Virus record (IMG/VR): IMGVR_UViG_3300020165_000037
Location: 1-44,740 of that record
Source: a virus
DNA length: 44,740 nucleotides
Strand: one strand, 5' to 3'
The translations under genes were made by a program, and so were the position numbers. The notes under the pieces are model-generated. The model worked only from the letters and a program-made list of their open reading frames with translations. It was not told where the DNA came from and did no database searches. This document shows positions 7,696 through 21,000 of this stretch, piece by piece; the first letter of the stretch is position 1, and each line of letters starts with the position of its first letter.

Positions 7696-7699
7696 TTTA

Positions 7700-7710
7700 A
7701 TATTTATAAT
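7700..7710 (+). promoter_or_regulatory. Late-promoter-like motif ATATTTATAAT
   Basis: An exact 11-mer copy lies in the 28-base gap between stop 7695 and ATG 7724. It would start the transcript for the wedge genes gp25 and gp6. Confidence 0.6.
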
Positions 7711-7723
7711 AAATCATATACGT

Positions 7724-8116
7724 ATGAAACTAAGTCAACTAAAAACAATCGTAAAGGAAGCCGTAAAAGAAGCAATCCAAGAAGAAATGAAAGATATTCT
7801 TATGGAAGCAGTACGTTCACCTAAACACACAGTTATCGAAACTAAAACAGCACCTCCATCAACGGGTATAGGAACACCTAACCCCATGAATCCTGTAATG
7901 CAAACTCCAATGCCTGAAGATAGTAGAATGGCTATGCGAGAAAATATCCAAAATGTATTAGGATCAATGATGCCAGGAGCAAATGGAACAATTAATGCAA
8001 CAACCTCTAATATTCCTATGGGTGTAACACCGGGAATGGATACAACATCCCCAAATGGTAAACTTCCAGAAGGAAGTGTAAGTATGGATCAAATAATGGG
8101 GTTAATGAAAAAATAA
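7724..8116 (+). CDS. Small virion-associated protein, unknown
   Basis: Residues 1-31 of this 130-residue protein form an amphipathic, highly charged helix (LKTIVKEAVKEAIQEEMKD), like N-termini of scaffold-type phage proteins. The rest is Pro/Met/Gly/Thr rich and low-complexity, probably unstructured. The C-terminus ends in a short helix (DQIMGLMKK). It is the first gene after a late-type promoter and 3 bases upstream of gp25, so it is probably an assembly or structural accessory. No family recognised. Confidence 0.55.
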   Translation: MKLSQLKTIVKEAVKEAIQEEMKDILMEAVRSPKHTVIETKTAPPSTGIGTPNPMNPVMQTPMPEDSRMAMRENIQNVLGSMMPGANGTINATTSNIPMGVTPGMDTTSPNGKLPEGSVSMDQIMGLMKK

Positions 8117-8119
8117 AAT

Positions 8120-8527
8120 ATGGCATATTTAGTAGGACAAATATACCCAAATGATCTAGCACCAGGTACAGCTATAGGTTTTAACCTTCCTATAGATGGA
8201 GAGGCGGTATTTACTCCTAATTTTCAAACTAGAGATGCTATTAAAGTTAATTTAATTAATTTTTTATTAACAAACCCTGGAGAAAGACCTGCAAATCCTA
8301 CCTTTGGAGGAGGTTTAAGATCTTTTATTTTTACTAAAATAGAAACAGAAAATTTAGATTATCTAAAACAAGATATTCAAGAAAAAATATTAAATAATTT
8401 TCCAAACGTATTATTAGAAGAAGTAGTAATACTCCAAAACCAGGATAAAAATGCTATTACTGTTAAAATAAATTATAGCATTCCAAATACTAACATTAAT
8501 GATGAATTAGAATTAAACTTTACTTAA
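8120..8527 (+). CDS. Baseplate wedge protein gp25 (IraD/gp25-like)
   Basis: At 135 residues the length matches T4 gp25 (132 aa). The family pattern is clear: FQTRDAIKVNLINFLLTNPG, then RPANPTFGGGLRSFIF (the conserved R-P-x-P-x-F-G-x-G-L core), then an I-x-x-x-F-P-x-V segment. gp25 sits at the inner core of the baseplate and contributes to nucleation of the tail sheath in contractile injection systems. The following gp6 gene overlaps by one base (TAATG), as expected for a baseplate wedge operon. Confidence 0.9.
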   Translation: MAYLVGQIYPNDLAPGTAIGFNLPIDGEAVFTPNFQTRDAIKVNLINFLLTNPGERPANPTFGGGLRSFIFTKIETENLDYLKQDIQEKILNNFPNVLLEEVVILQNQDKNAITVKINYSIPNTNINDELELNFT

Positions 8528-10383
8528 TGGCTACATATCAAAACCCAAATATAAATAGAAATATATCCTATACAAATAGAGGATTTACAAGCTTAAGAAG
8601 TGAATTAATTAATTTCACTCAAACTTATTTTCCTAATACCTACACAGATTTTGATGCTACATCCACTGGTATGATGTTTATGGAGCAAGCTGCTTATGTA
8701 GGTGATGTATTATCTTTTTATTTAGATTCACAAATACAAGAAACATATTTACAATTTGCTAACCAAAATAATAATTTATATGAAATGGCGTATATGTTTG
8801 GTTATAAACCTAAATTAACAGGGTTAGCAACAACTGTTATTGAATTTTATCAACAAATTCCTTCTAAACAAATAGGAAATGAATATGTCCCTGATTATGA
8901 CTATGCCCTTTTAGTACCTGAAAACACCAGTGTAAATTCTGATAGAGGGATTACTTTTACTATTGAAGACGCCGTTGATTTTACTGTTTCTAGTTCAACA
9001 GACCCAACTGAAATTTCTATAGCCCAAATAACATCAGGTGAACCTTCATATTATTTACTAAAAAAACAAAGAAATGCTTTATCTGGTGAAGTTAGATCTG
9101 TTGAAGCTAATATAGGAGCTTATCAAGCATTTCCTTCAATAATTGTAAACGACAACCAAATGGGTGGTATTATAGATGTATTTGATGGTGAGGGCAATAA
9201 ATACTCAGAAGTTAATTATTTAGCACAAGAATTAGTATTTGAAGAAACTAAAAATACAAATATAAACGATCCTAATAATTTTCAAAACGAGGGAAATGTT
9301 CCTTATATATTACAAACAAGACAAACTCCATTTAGATTTACATCTAGAGTTTTAAATCCAACACAAACCCAAATACAATTTGGGTCTGGTAACCCAAATG
9401 ATACAGCTGAATTAATAATACCAAACCCAGATAATGTTGGGTTAGGTTTAACCTTTAAAAAAGAAAAATTAACTACAGCTTATAGCCCAACTAATTTTAT
9501 TTTTACTAATACTTATGGTATAGCCCCTTCTGAAACAACAATTACAGTACAGTATCTATCGGGTGGTGGTGTAGTTTCTAATGTACCTGCAAATTCATTA
9601 ACATTTTTAAGTACAGCAGACATTAAATTCCAAAAAACTAACCTAAATTCTAATACAGCAGACTATGTAGTAAATTCTATAGCTGTAAATAACCCTAATG
9701 CTGCATCTGGGGGTAGAGGTGGAGATACAATAACTGAATTAAGAGAAAACATATTATCTAATTCTAATACTCAATTAAGAGCAGTTACTGCTGATGATTA
9801 TTTAATTAGAACTTTAAGTATGCCTGGAAAATATGGTATAGTAACTAAGGCATATGCTCAAAAACCTTTATCTAATGAAGAAGATGCTACTTTAGATTTA
9901 TATGTTTTAGGTCAAAATAATAATGGTACTTTAGCATTAACTTCTCCGAGTTTAAAACAAAATATAAAAACATATTTAAGTCATTATAGAATGATAGGAG
10001 ATAGTATTAATATAAAAGATGCTTTTATAATAAACCTAGGAGTTGAATTTCAAATAATTACTATCCCAGAAGTTAATAATAATCAAATATTAAGAACTTG
10101 TATTAGTATAATAAATAATTTTTTAAATACTACTAATAGACAAATAAACCAACCAATTATTTTATCTCAATTAGAAATAGCATTAGATAGTGTTAGTGGA
10201 GTACAAACTGTTAAAAATATAACAATAACAAATAAAAACGATATATCTCAAGGATATTCTTCATATGCGTATGATATAGATGGAGCAACACAAAATAAAG
10301 TAATTTATCCTTCAATAGATCCTATGATATTTGAAGTTAAATTTCCTAATATAGATATAAAAGGACAAGTAGTAAACTTATAA
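8527..10383 (+). CDS. Baseplate wedge protein gp6
   Basis: This 618-residue protein (T4 gp6 is 660) begins with the gp6/J-type N-terminal helical domain: SLRSELINFTQTYFPNTYTD, then STGMMFMEQAAYVGDVLSFY and QETYLQFANQNNNLYEMAY. This wording is highly typical of T4-like gp6 proteins. The C-terminal part (RAVTADDYLIRTLSMPGKYG, SGVQTVKNITI) matches the Baseplate_J-like fold. gp6 dimers form the continuous ring of the baseplate that transmits the contraction signal. It is translationally coupled to gp25. Confidence 0.88.
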   Translation: MATYQNPNINRNISYTNRGFTSLRSELINFTQTYFPNTYTDFDATSTGMMFMEQAAYVGDVLSFYLDSQIQETYLQFANQNNNLYEMAYMFGYKPKLTGLATTVIEFYQQIPSKQIGNEYVPDYDYALLVPENTSVNSDRGITFTIEDAVDFTVSSSTDPTEISIAQITSGEPSYYLLKKQRNALSGEVRSVEANIGAYQAFPSIIVNDNQMGGIIDVFDGEGNKYSEVNYLAQELVFEETKNTNINDPNNFQNEGNVPYILQTRQTPFRFTSRVLNPTQTQIQFGSGNPNDTAELIIPNPDNVGLGLTFKKEKLTTAYSPTNFIFTNTYGIAPSETTITVQYLSGGGVVSNVPANSLTFLSTADIKFQKTNLNSNTADYVVNSIAVNNPNAASGGRGGDTITELRENILSNSNTQLRAVTADDYLIRTLSMPGKYGIVTKAYAQKPLSNEEDATLDLYVLGQNNNGTLALTSPSLKQNIKTYLSHYRMIGDSINIKDAFIINLGVEFQIITIPEVNNNQILRTCISIINNFLNTTNRQINQPIILSQLEIALDSVSGVQTVKNITITNKNDISQGYSSYAYDIDGATQNKVIYPSIDPMIFEVKFPNIDIKGQVVNL

Positions 10384-10385
10384 TT

Positions 10386-11537
10386 ATGGCAGTATATAAA
10401 TTATTCCCAATCAAAGATGCAACTATATATTCTGGCTACCCCGCTATGAATACAGGTTTAGATTCCTTATTAGAAATAAATAGTGAGTATCCTATTACTT
10501 TAACTCCTACCCCAAGAGTAGCTAGAAGTTTAATTCAATTTGATCAAGCAGAAATAGATAGTGTTTTTGATACTAAAATATCTTCTTCAAACTGGTCTAG
10601 TAGTTTAAAAACCTCTATATCGGTAGCAGAAGGTATTACCCAAAACTCAACATTATATGTTTATCCTATATCTGGATCTTGGGTCAATGGTACTGGACAA
10701 TATTTAGATTCTCCCCAAACAGTTGATGGCACAAGTTGGGTATTCCAGACTTATTCTGGATCTAAAAAATGGGCAGTAGACGATATTTTACCATTTACCA
10801 CTAGTTCTTACACATCAGGTAATAGTGGTGGAGGAACATGGTTAACAGGTTCAAATAATGATAGTATAACTTCACTTGTGGGTTCACAAACTTTTAATGT
10901 AAGATCCACTAAGGATTTAAATATTGGAGTTACAGATACAATAAAATTATGGTACTCAAGTAGTAAAAATATAGCCCCAGGAACATATTTACAATATGAA
11001 AACCAAGGGTTTATATTAAAATGGGATGATAGTATTGAATTTACAGCAAATAGATCAATACAACCTATATTAAAATATTATTCTGTAGATACAAATACAA
11101 TATACCCTCCTGTTTTAGAATTAAAATGGGATGATTATTCATATGATACAACTTTAAATGAAATAACAACAACTGATTTATTTGTAGGAGTAGACCAAAA
11201 CCCCGGGATTTTTTACTCTCAAAGTTTTAATAGATTTAGATTAAACGTGCGTCCTGAATTCCCAGTTCGTACATTCCAAACAGCATCTGTATACACTACT
11301 AATTATGCTTTACCAACAGCATCTTATTATGCTATTCAAGATTTGGATACTAATGAGTTTATTGTAGATTTTGATAGTAATTTTACACAAATAAGTTGTG
11401 ACAATACTAGTAATTATTTTGATGTATATATGAATGGTTTACAACCTGAAAGATATTATAAAATATTAGTTAAAACTACAATTAATGGTAGTATAATAGT
11501 TAAAGATGAAGATTATTACTTTAAAGTGATTAATTAA
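10386..11537 (+). CDS. DNRLRE-like baseplate/tail structural protein
   Basis: The N-terminus of this 383-residue protein (DATIYSGYPAMNTGLDSLLEI, then RSLIQFD) has the spacing of DNRLRE-type beta-sandwich domains found in secreted and viral structural proteins. The remainder is beta-rich with many Ser/Thr/Tyr. The C-terminal 130 residues include a fibronectin-like turn (NGLQPERYYKILVKT). There is no signal peptide, as expected for a virion protein made in the cytoplasm. It lies 2 bases after gp6, where T4 encodes gp7/gp8, so a peripheral wedge role is plausible but not shown. Confidence 0.6.
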   Translation: MAVYKLFPIKDATIYSGYPAMNTGLDSLLEINSEYPITLTPTPRVARSLIQFDQAEIDSVFDTKISSSNWSSSLKTSISVAEGITQNSTLYVYPISGSWVNGTGQYLDSPQTVDGTSWVFQTYSGSKKWAVDDILPFTTSSYTSGNSGGGTWLTGSNNDSITSLVGSQTFNVRSTKDLNIGVTDTIKLWYSSSKNIAPGTYLQYENQGFILKWDDSIEFTANRSIQPILKYYSVDTNTIYPPVLELKWDDYSYDTTLNEITTTDLFVGVDQNPGIFYSQSFNRFRLNVRPEFPVRTFQTASVYTTNYALPTASYYAIQDLDTNEFIVDFDSNFTQISCDNTSNYFDVYMNGLQPERYYKILVKTTINGSIIVKDEDYYFKVIN

Positions 11538-11539
11538 TA

Positions 11540-12055
11540 ATGGCAAAACAAAGAATTGATTTAACAAAAGAAGTTTTTAGTAAAGCCCAATATGTAAAAA
11601 CTATAGATACTAGTTTTAGTGAATTGGGGGTTACTTCTATAGGAGAGGATTTATTAGTTCAACCTTCTGTAGAAGAATTTTTTAATCAATATAATGAACT
11701 TTTTTATGACATTCCCCCTAATGGAGAAGTAAATTCTCATGAATATTTAGTTAAAACAAGTGGTGAATATATAAATTTTGAAGATAATAGTTTAGAAATA
11801 GAAGCATTAAGAGCAGAAATTGCTAGCCTTAGATCTGATAATCTTACATTACAAATGGAAAATTTAAAAATATCTATATCAGGTAGTGCATCTCCGGAAT
11901 TGCAGGATAAATTATCTAAATTACAATCAGAATTAGAAGGAGCTCAATCTACTTTAGCTACATCAGCTGAACAACTATCCCAGGATATAGGGGATTTAGC
12001 ACCAAAAGAATTACAAGAAGATACTAGTAACGTTACAGGAATAGGATATTTTTAA
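11540..12055 (+). CDS. Coiled-coil virion protein
   Basis: The N-terminal half of this 171-residue protein is mixed. Residues about 93-145 form a heptad-like coiled coil (LEIEALRAEIASLRSDNLTL and LQDKLSKLQSELEGA). The short C-terminal tail ends VTGIGYF. It lies 2 bases downstream of the DNRLRE-like gene and 7 bases upstream of the giant structural gene, so it is probably a baseplate connector or trimerisation factor. No family recognised. Confidence 0.6.
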   Translation: MAKQRIDLTKEVFSKAQYVKTIDTSFSELGVTSIGEDLLVQPSVEEFFNQYNELFYDIPPNGEVNSHEYLVKTSGEYINFEDNSLEIEALRAEIASLRSDNLTLQMENLKISISGSASPELQDKLSKLQSELEGAQSTLATSAEQLSQDIGDLAPKELQEDTSNVTGIGYF

Positions 12056-12062
12056 ATAAAGT

Positions 12063-15000
12063 ATGGAAGAAGATAAAATAATTATACAAGCATTAAACCC
12101 TGATAATTTTGAATACCAAGAATATATTTCTAGTGATCAAGAACTAATTGCATCATCAGATTTAGATACGGTATTTAATGAAGAAACGGACTATATTGAA
12201 TTTTATGTATATGATGAAAATAATATTTTAATATATCCTTTAAATGAAACTTTAAAACTAACTAGTTATGATGTTCTTAAAGGAGATATAGTTTTAACAC
12301 CTGAATTAGACTTAAAAAATTTAGGGTATGATAATTCTATATATAGTATACTTTATTCTTTTTATAGATATAGGTTAGGTTCTAACATCAATTTAAATTA
12401 TTATATAACAGATATATCTTCTGATAGAACTGAAATTAGATTAGATAGTAATACTATTCTTAATGCTGATATAATTAATACAGTTAGAGAATTTATAAAT
12501 TATAGAGAAGAAGCTGGGTATTTTGTTGATTTTTATTTAAATTTTGGACAGAATCAAACTATTATAGCCAATAATATTAAAATAGAAGATGAGGATTCAG
12601 ATGATCCCACTATTTTAATAAAATTATATGAACCCTTACCATCTACTTTTGATATAAAATCTACTTTATGGGTAGTAGAGGAAGTTTCCACTCCTCAAAT
12701 GTATCAAGTAAAATTTCCTTTTACACCTTTTAGTGGTATTAGTCAAGATTATATTAAGGGTCCTAACTTTAATTTAAATATAACCCAACAAACGGGAGAA
12801 TCAGGACAACTTTATAATAATAATGAATTAACTAAAAGTAATGTTACTAGTTCTGCGAGACAATTACAAACTCTTTTAAATAAACAAGAGATATCTATTA
12901 ATGTAGATTATGAAAGATACTCAGATTTTATAAATTTTAGCTCAGCAACAACAAGATTAAAGAATTTTTCTTATAAATTAAATTTAATAGAAGATTATAC
13001 TAATTCTATAACTCTTTTATCGAATAATATAACAAGTGATACTCAAAATACTGTTTCTTATAAAAGATCTAAAAAAATATATGAAAATAAAATAATTGAA
13101 ATTATTAATAATTTTGACGGTTATGATTATTTTCTTTATTACAATAGTGGATCTAAATATTCCTGGCCTAAATCTAGTTCATTTCCCCCTTATGAATTAT
13201 ACCCATCGAATAGTACAGAAGCTATAAATTGGTTAGGGAGTGAAGATGAAGAAAGCATAAATTATGGAGGACAATTATTATCGGCTTCTAATTACGATAC
13301 CAATAACCAAGATTATTTGTATTATGCTATTCCTGAATATTTAAGAGATGATACCAACAATAATCAGTATATGTTGTTTGTTGATATGGTTGCTCAACAA
13401 TATGATAATACTTGGGTGTACACTAAAGATCTAAGTAATAAATATAATGCTGATAACCGTTTAAATTATGGTATTTCTAAGGATTTAGTAGCGGATGCTA
13501 TTAAAGATTTTGGTATAAAATTATATTCAAATAATTTTAATACTGATGATTTATATACTGCTTTTTTAGGAATTACACCTTCAGGTAGTGCATTTCCTTT
13601 TATTAATATGACGGGGTCAATTGGTGGTGAAATTAATACACCTACGGGGTATGAATACATAAATACTCAAATATCGGCATCTAATGATATAATGCCATTA
13701 GATGATGCTAATAAGCGTTTATATAAGCGTTTATACCATAATTTACCATATTTAATTAAAACTAAAGGTACTGTACCTGGTTTAAGGGCTTTAATCACTT
13801 CTTATGGTATCCCAGATACTATTTTAAGAATAAATGAATTCGGGGGTAAAGATAGAAATAATTCTCAAGATTGGGATTTACAACAGAGAGTATTTAATTA
13901 TAAATTTGATACTGAAGGAACGTATTTTATTTCATCTTCATTTGATCCTAATGTTAATTTAGGCAATGGGTATGATTCTCCAAAGACAGTACAATTAAGA
14001 TTTAAGGCCCCAGGAATTCCACTAGATGCTAGTGTTTCACAATCTATATACCATCTAGAAAATTCAGTGAGTGCTCTAGTATTAGAGTACACCGGAAGTG
14101 GTCTTGCTAGTGGTTCATATTCAGGTAGTATCCCAGATCCTAAAAATAAATTTGGTACTTTAAAATTTATACCTGATGTTAATTCAAACGAAAATATATC
14201 TGCTAGTTTATATTTACCTTTCTTTGATGGAGATTGGTGGTCAGTACAAACTACAGTAAATACTGATAATACAGCTTCATTATATGCAGCTAATCAAATT
14301 AATAAAAATTTAGGATTTACGGGATCAAGTATAATTACTGGTTTCGATAGTAATTATTATTTTAATGCCGAAAAAGCATTTATCCCTAAGGGGAGTAGTA
14401 ATTTAACTGTAGGAGGTAAATCATATACCTTATTTTCTGGTTCTTTACAAGAATTAAGATATTATAACACAGAAATATTACCAAATGTATTTTATGATTA
14501 TACAATGAATCCATTTTCATTTGAAGGAAATGGGGTAAATAGTGCTCCTAATGAATTAATATTTAGAGCAGATTTAGGTACTCTTTTAAATACTGGAAGT
14601 AGAATATCGGTTCATCCTAAAATAACAGGATCTGCACCTTTTATGACTTCTTCATTTATTAATAATAGTGATTTTTATATTAATTATGGTAATTTTTCAA
14701 TAAATAGAGAATATATCCACCAAGACCAAGTATTAGGTGGAATTAAAAATAGAGTAACAGATAAAATAACTACAAATGAGTTAATAATGCCCGAGGGTAA
14801 TACTTTATCTGGAATAAGATCACTTCAACAGCTTTCTTTTGAAAGTGCAAGCTATACACCTAATGTAGATTATATGGAGGTAGCTTTTTCTCCACAAGAT
14901 CAAATTAATGATGATATTAATTCTCAAATGGGTTATTTTAACTTAGGAGACTATATTGGTGACCCAAGACAAATATCAGAATCAGGATATAACTATCCTA

Positions 15001-18000
15001 ATTTAGATACTTTAAGAGATGCTTATTTTGAAAAATATATAAGTGGTTATGACCTTAATGATTTTATTAGGTTAATGAAATTTTTTGATAATTCATTATT
15101 TAAAATGATTAAAGATTTTACACCTGCTAATACAAGTTTAACATCCGGAGTAGTAATAAAACAACATTTATTAGAAAGAAATAGAGTAAGACCCCCTCAA
15201 GTATCATGGATAAATTCAGCATACTCAGGTACATTAAAACCTCAAGTAAGAGATTATAGTACAGGTTCAGGTGATACAGGGGCATATGAATTTGTTAGTG
15301 GTTCGTCTATATATAGATTTAGTGGTGGAACCGGAGGATCACTACAACAATATGCAGGATTAAATACATCACCATCTGCTTCGGCTTATGGTTTATCTAA
15401 CATTTATAGTTTAACTCAAAGTTTTTCTGAATCATTAGAAGGAAGATTAGGTAGAGAAGTAAAAATTATATTTAATCAAGATGAATTTTATAATGGAGAA
15501 TTTAGTGGGTCAGAATTTATCGCAACAACTCAGTCTTTAAGTCCTGATTGTATACCATATCATAAATCCCCAGATGCTCCTCTTAATTATTATCCACTAT
15601 TCTTTTCTGATTCTACTTCAGATATATTTTATGGTACTACTACTTTAGAATTTTGGCAAGATAATAGGAATGAACCCTTACCTGGTTATGTTTGGATATT
15701 TACACAAAGAAATCCATCAACCCAAGAATATGAAGCTACTAAAATTAAATTAGCAGCTAGAGATTATTATGGAAATGAAGTAAGAGATTATTTATTAGGG
15801 GTAGAATTTGTACAATTTATATTCCCTGAAGGGTTTAAAAAATATTTTATTGAAGGAGTAACAATTAACCCTAATTCAGCTTTATTAAATGTAGATACAC
15901 AAAGAGGTGATTATAGGTTTGTATCATCTTCAAATGGAGGCACAGAAAACTGGAGTTTAAGAGTTTCAGGTGATGTATCCTCATCAGCTAACCCTAGTGT
16001 TGCTGGGTTTGATCCAAATTCACAAAACTTTTTCCACGCACTTACAAATGTACAATTGCAAGCTATAAGATATTACAATAATGTATATAATGATGCTTTA
16101 GGTTTTTTTGATACTGGATCAATTGATTATTTAACAACAGGAATATTAGGTAACCAAGAAGCATATGATTGGGGTGTATATACAATCCCAAGAACACCAA
16201 ATGTACCTTGGATATTATCTGCTTCTATAGCATATAGTTCATCTGGTGGTAATACTGTAATTGATGATATTTCAAGTGTAGGAATTTATCATTCTGGTAG
16301 TTCTGTAACTTCAAACTTAGGAGTAACAACAATAGGAATAAATCCTTATGATCCATCTGAATCTAGAACAACAGGTAGCTTTAGATTACCTCCAATTTCA
16401 ATAAATTTAGATTCTTCATTTTTTAATACTAATATATCAAATGCTGCTTTTGGGGATCAAATACATCCTTTTAGACTACCATATACATTTTCTACTGATA
16501 CTACTTTTGGTAATAGTAACTTTAAAGAAATTGCTTTCAATAATAGTAGTATTAACTTAGCTACACGAATGTATATATCATTAACTACTAATGATGGAGA
16601 TAGTTATCTTAATAGAACTAATACATTTAATAATGCTAATAGTTTTACATTATTTAATGCTAATGATATTAACAATACTATTACAGTATCAAATGCTAGT
16701 ACGGTATTAAATGGTAGTGGCGTAATATTTGCTGATTCTGGAAATCAATGGATGATTAAAGAATTTAGTGCTGGTAACGCAGTAGGAGTTGGTAACCAAT
16801 TTACAGATCTAACCCCTATAGAATTTTTACCAAGTACTATTAATGATGCTTCTGGTCATGCTTTAATAACACAAGCTGGTACCGCATCATTTGATTATGA
16901 TTTTTCAGAGTTTACAGTAGGAGGAGTAGCAGCAAACCCTCCTAGAGCAAAAGCCGCTAACATTAATCCTCGTGAGGGAACTGGTAGCCCTATACCACCA
17001 GGATATACTAACCCTAATTTTTCAAGTATTGAAAATTATTCTTTCTTTACTACTTCTATTAGTGATGGAAAAATAAAAGCTAAAATAGATTATGCTGGTT
17101 TAAGAAATTACATATCAGATGCTGGTGGTGTACCTTCAAGTGCTGTTGTATACATGGAATATAGTGTAACAGCAACACAACATACCCCAACTCCTATAGA
17201 TGGACAACCAGGTCAACCTACAATACCATTAGCTAATAGTGTTACTGTCTTTCAAGGAGAAGAAAGCTTTGCAGGAAGTATATTATCTGGTCCTTCTGAA
17301 ATTGTTGGTTCTAGATCAACTTTTACTATCAATAATACCCCTGAAAATAAATCTAGAGGTAATATACAAAATAATGTAGGACCCCAAGCATCAGATCCTA
17401 CTAATTTAGGTAAAAGATTTTATGAACTTGGGTTTACGGGTTATGGACAAACATTTGAATATTTTATTCCATCTTTTACTTTCCAACTTTACTATCAATC
17501 AAATATTGGTGGCACAAGTGGTGGAAATACATCGGGAGCAACTGCTGTTGAGGGAGTAGGAAATTCTTCTACCACATCCCCTTCTTCTCAGCCAACAACT
17601 ATAAATTTAGGTTCTATATCACAAGGAAGTAACTCATCAAGATCTAGAATACTTTATGGACTAGCAAGAAGCATTAACCAATTAAATGGAAACTTACAAC
17701 AAAGACTATGGGTAACAGGATCACAACATAATCCAAGACAATTGATTACATCTTCATTATATGTTAAAAATGCTAATATAGACCCAGAACAAGTAATAAC
17801 TTTTCCTGATAGCCCTATAAATAATATATATAGAACAAGTTCATATATTGAAGATAGATATAGTGTTACTGGATCAGGTGCTGTCACTTTCCAATATACA
17901 GATGCTTTAACAAATAGTCTTAAATCTAAAACATTAAGTGATGAAGAAATTGTATATGTAAATGTTAGAAATGGTGGGACAACTCCAACTCAAACTTCTG

Positions 18001-21000
18001 GGGGTAGTATTTCATCTACTTTAGAAGAAAGTAATACTTTATATCCTACTATTAATACAACTGAAAGTATGTATTTTGTAGAAACATATATTACAGGTAC
18101 TAGTTATCCAAATTTGACACCAATTTTAGGAGTTTATCCAAACACACTTTTCCAACCAGGAACAAATCTAAATTACCCACAATTATTTATTACAAATTCT
18201 ATTCAAGATCCTGAAAGTGGATATAGATTTACAGGTTCATTACAAATATATAAGGGTAATGCTGATAATATTAATAGTTTGGGGGTACCAGTATTTTCTC
18301 GTGATTTTATTGTCCCTAATAGTGAATCAATTCAGGATATAGAACTTAGTGGTTCATTTATATCTAATTTTAAATATAATGATACTTTTAGAATAGCTAT
18401 TCAAGCGGATAAAAACTTAGGTTCATTCTTAGATATTACAGAATATAGTATGAGTATATTCCCTTCAGAATCTAAATTCGGTAGTATATTAGATGACCCT
18501 TCTGATTATGGTTCAGCTATATATGGAGATGATGCTTATGGAGGTAGCTCTGCAATATTAACACCAGGATATGGTAAATATTCAGTTCCAGTTTTAACAC
18601 CAACTATTGTACCTAACTTTTATTCTGATGGTGTTTTACCATTTGCTTTAGCTATAAATTGTCAACCATTAATAAATAATTTTAATCTACAAAGACAAAG
18701 TACTTACTTAATGGATGTAGATTATACTAACCAGTTAGGTACATTAATACCAGTTAATCAAGCTCAAATATTATCAGGTAGTGCTCAAAGAGCAACAGTT
18801 CCTGATTCTAATTATACACAACATACTTGGACTGATATTAGATATGATGGTTCAAAAGCACAAAGTAAATTTTTAAATGTTTGGTCACCTACGGATTTTG
18901 GAACTTATGGACAATTACCTGTAATAGAATTAAGAAATGCATATTTTGGATATTTTAGTTCTATAAAGGATCCATATCCAATAAAAAATGATGTTACTAG
19001 ATTAAATATGTCATATTTAGTAGATGGTCAATCAAATGCATTACCACCTTCATTACAAGGAGTAGCAAAAGATATTGTAGAAAAAACATTCCCTGTAGGT
19101 AAAACAACTAAATTAGCTATAGATATTAAAGCTGATGCTCAAGTTTTAGAAGAAATAAATGATGAACATAAAATAATATCTGTAGGTACTTATTTAGCTC
19201 CTGTTTTATATTCCCAAACTAGTAGTAGGGGATATTCATCAGGTATACCACTTTCAGGATCTGGACGTATTAGTCTATATGATAACCCAGATACTGGATT
19301 TACAGATTATAGTTTTGTAGCAGAAGGTACTTCATCTGCAGAAACAGGAAGAAGTGTTAGTTTTTATTCTCAACCTTCTTCTAATTATACAACAGGAAGT
19401 TATGCTGAAAAAGCTTATCTTTTAAATACAGAACCTGAGGGTGCTGTTGCTTTTGTCAGTGAATCTTTTAGATCCTCAGGTCAAGATACATCACAACAAC
19501 AATATTTATCTACTATCCAAGCAGTACCTACAACTTATATATACTCAGCGGATTATCATAGAAAAGGAAATTGGAAAAGAAAAACAAAAAGAAGAGAATA
19601 TATAGAATTTACCACTAAATTAGGTTTAGAATATACTTACGACGGTGTAACAACAAACATACCTTTTAATGCTACGGATATAAGATTAAGAGTTTGGAAA
19701 GGAAACCAACCTTATGATGCTGGTTCTGTAGTGGATAAAGTAGATTTTGTAGGATCTTCAGTTGTTACTAGAAGGTCTGGTGGTAGTTTTTGGTCAAAAT
19801 CAACATCAACAACTTCATACTCAGTTTCATCTGGACTTAAATTAGATAGAGATAATAAACTTAATATGCAAGTTGATGAAGCAATTGTTGAATCCATATT
19901 AAATTCAAGGGGACTTGGAGGTAAAGGTGTAGAAGATGGAGGAGCAATTCAAGGATTAGAATGGGTATTCTATGCTAATAGTGGAGAAAATATATATAAA
20001 AAAGATAGCTATATTCGATGGAAAGTTGAAGCAGATATATTATCTGGAAATAATAACAAAAATACAATAAACCCAGTAGGATTCCCAGGACCTAGTTTTG
20101 CATCAAAATTATCATTAATTGGGTCTAAAACACATCTTTTAGAAAATGAAAATACAGCATCTGCTCCATATTGGGTATTTGCAAATGATTTACCACCATC
20201 AGCAGTTCCATCTACAGATACTAGTACTAAATATTTATATATGTCAGCTTCATTAATAAATGAAGCGTATGGTGGTGATTTTTCACAAGGAGAATTACCT
20301 TACAACCCAGGTCCTTATATAGGATTCCCAGGTAATCAAGAACCAAAATCCTCAAAAATAGGTGAAGTAGTATCAAGTGTATTTATTCAAGAAAATGATG
20401 AAATTAGATTTGGAAATAATGAAAATTATTCTTACAAAATTGTAAAAGTTTGGGCTCCACAAGAAAATGTAATGGATGATGATATAGGTCGTGTTAAAAT
20501 TGAACTAGACAGACCATTACCTGGTAGTGATGCTACTAATGGAGGTGCTAGCGCACTTAATAAAGATTTCTTTTTACTTAGAAGATATGTACCTAATGCT
20601 AATAGTGTATTTTTAGAAATGCCTTACCCTTATTCATTATCTACGATATCAGCTTCATTTGAAGAAACCCAAACCCCTAATGGTCAATTACTTAGAAACC
20701 CTCAGGAATTATTAGGTTCGATTATAACTCAACCAACTGCTTCACCAGTAGGTTCATATACTAATGTTCCTTTATCATCAAGTGCAGGATTTAGTACACA
20801 AACAGGTGAAGGTGCTTTAGCAACTATAATAGTAAGTGGAAGTGGGGGTGATTCTGAAGGAATTATTTCGTATATTGAAATAACTAATGCTGGTTCTGGA
20901 TATTCTATAAATGATAGTTTAACTTTAGATAATAGCACTATAAATCCTAATGATGATTGTCTAATTAGATTAACACCTTTAGATATAGGTAGAACTACAA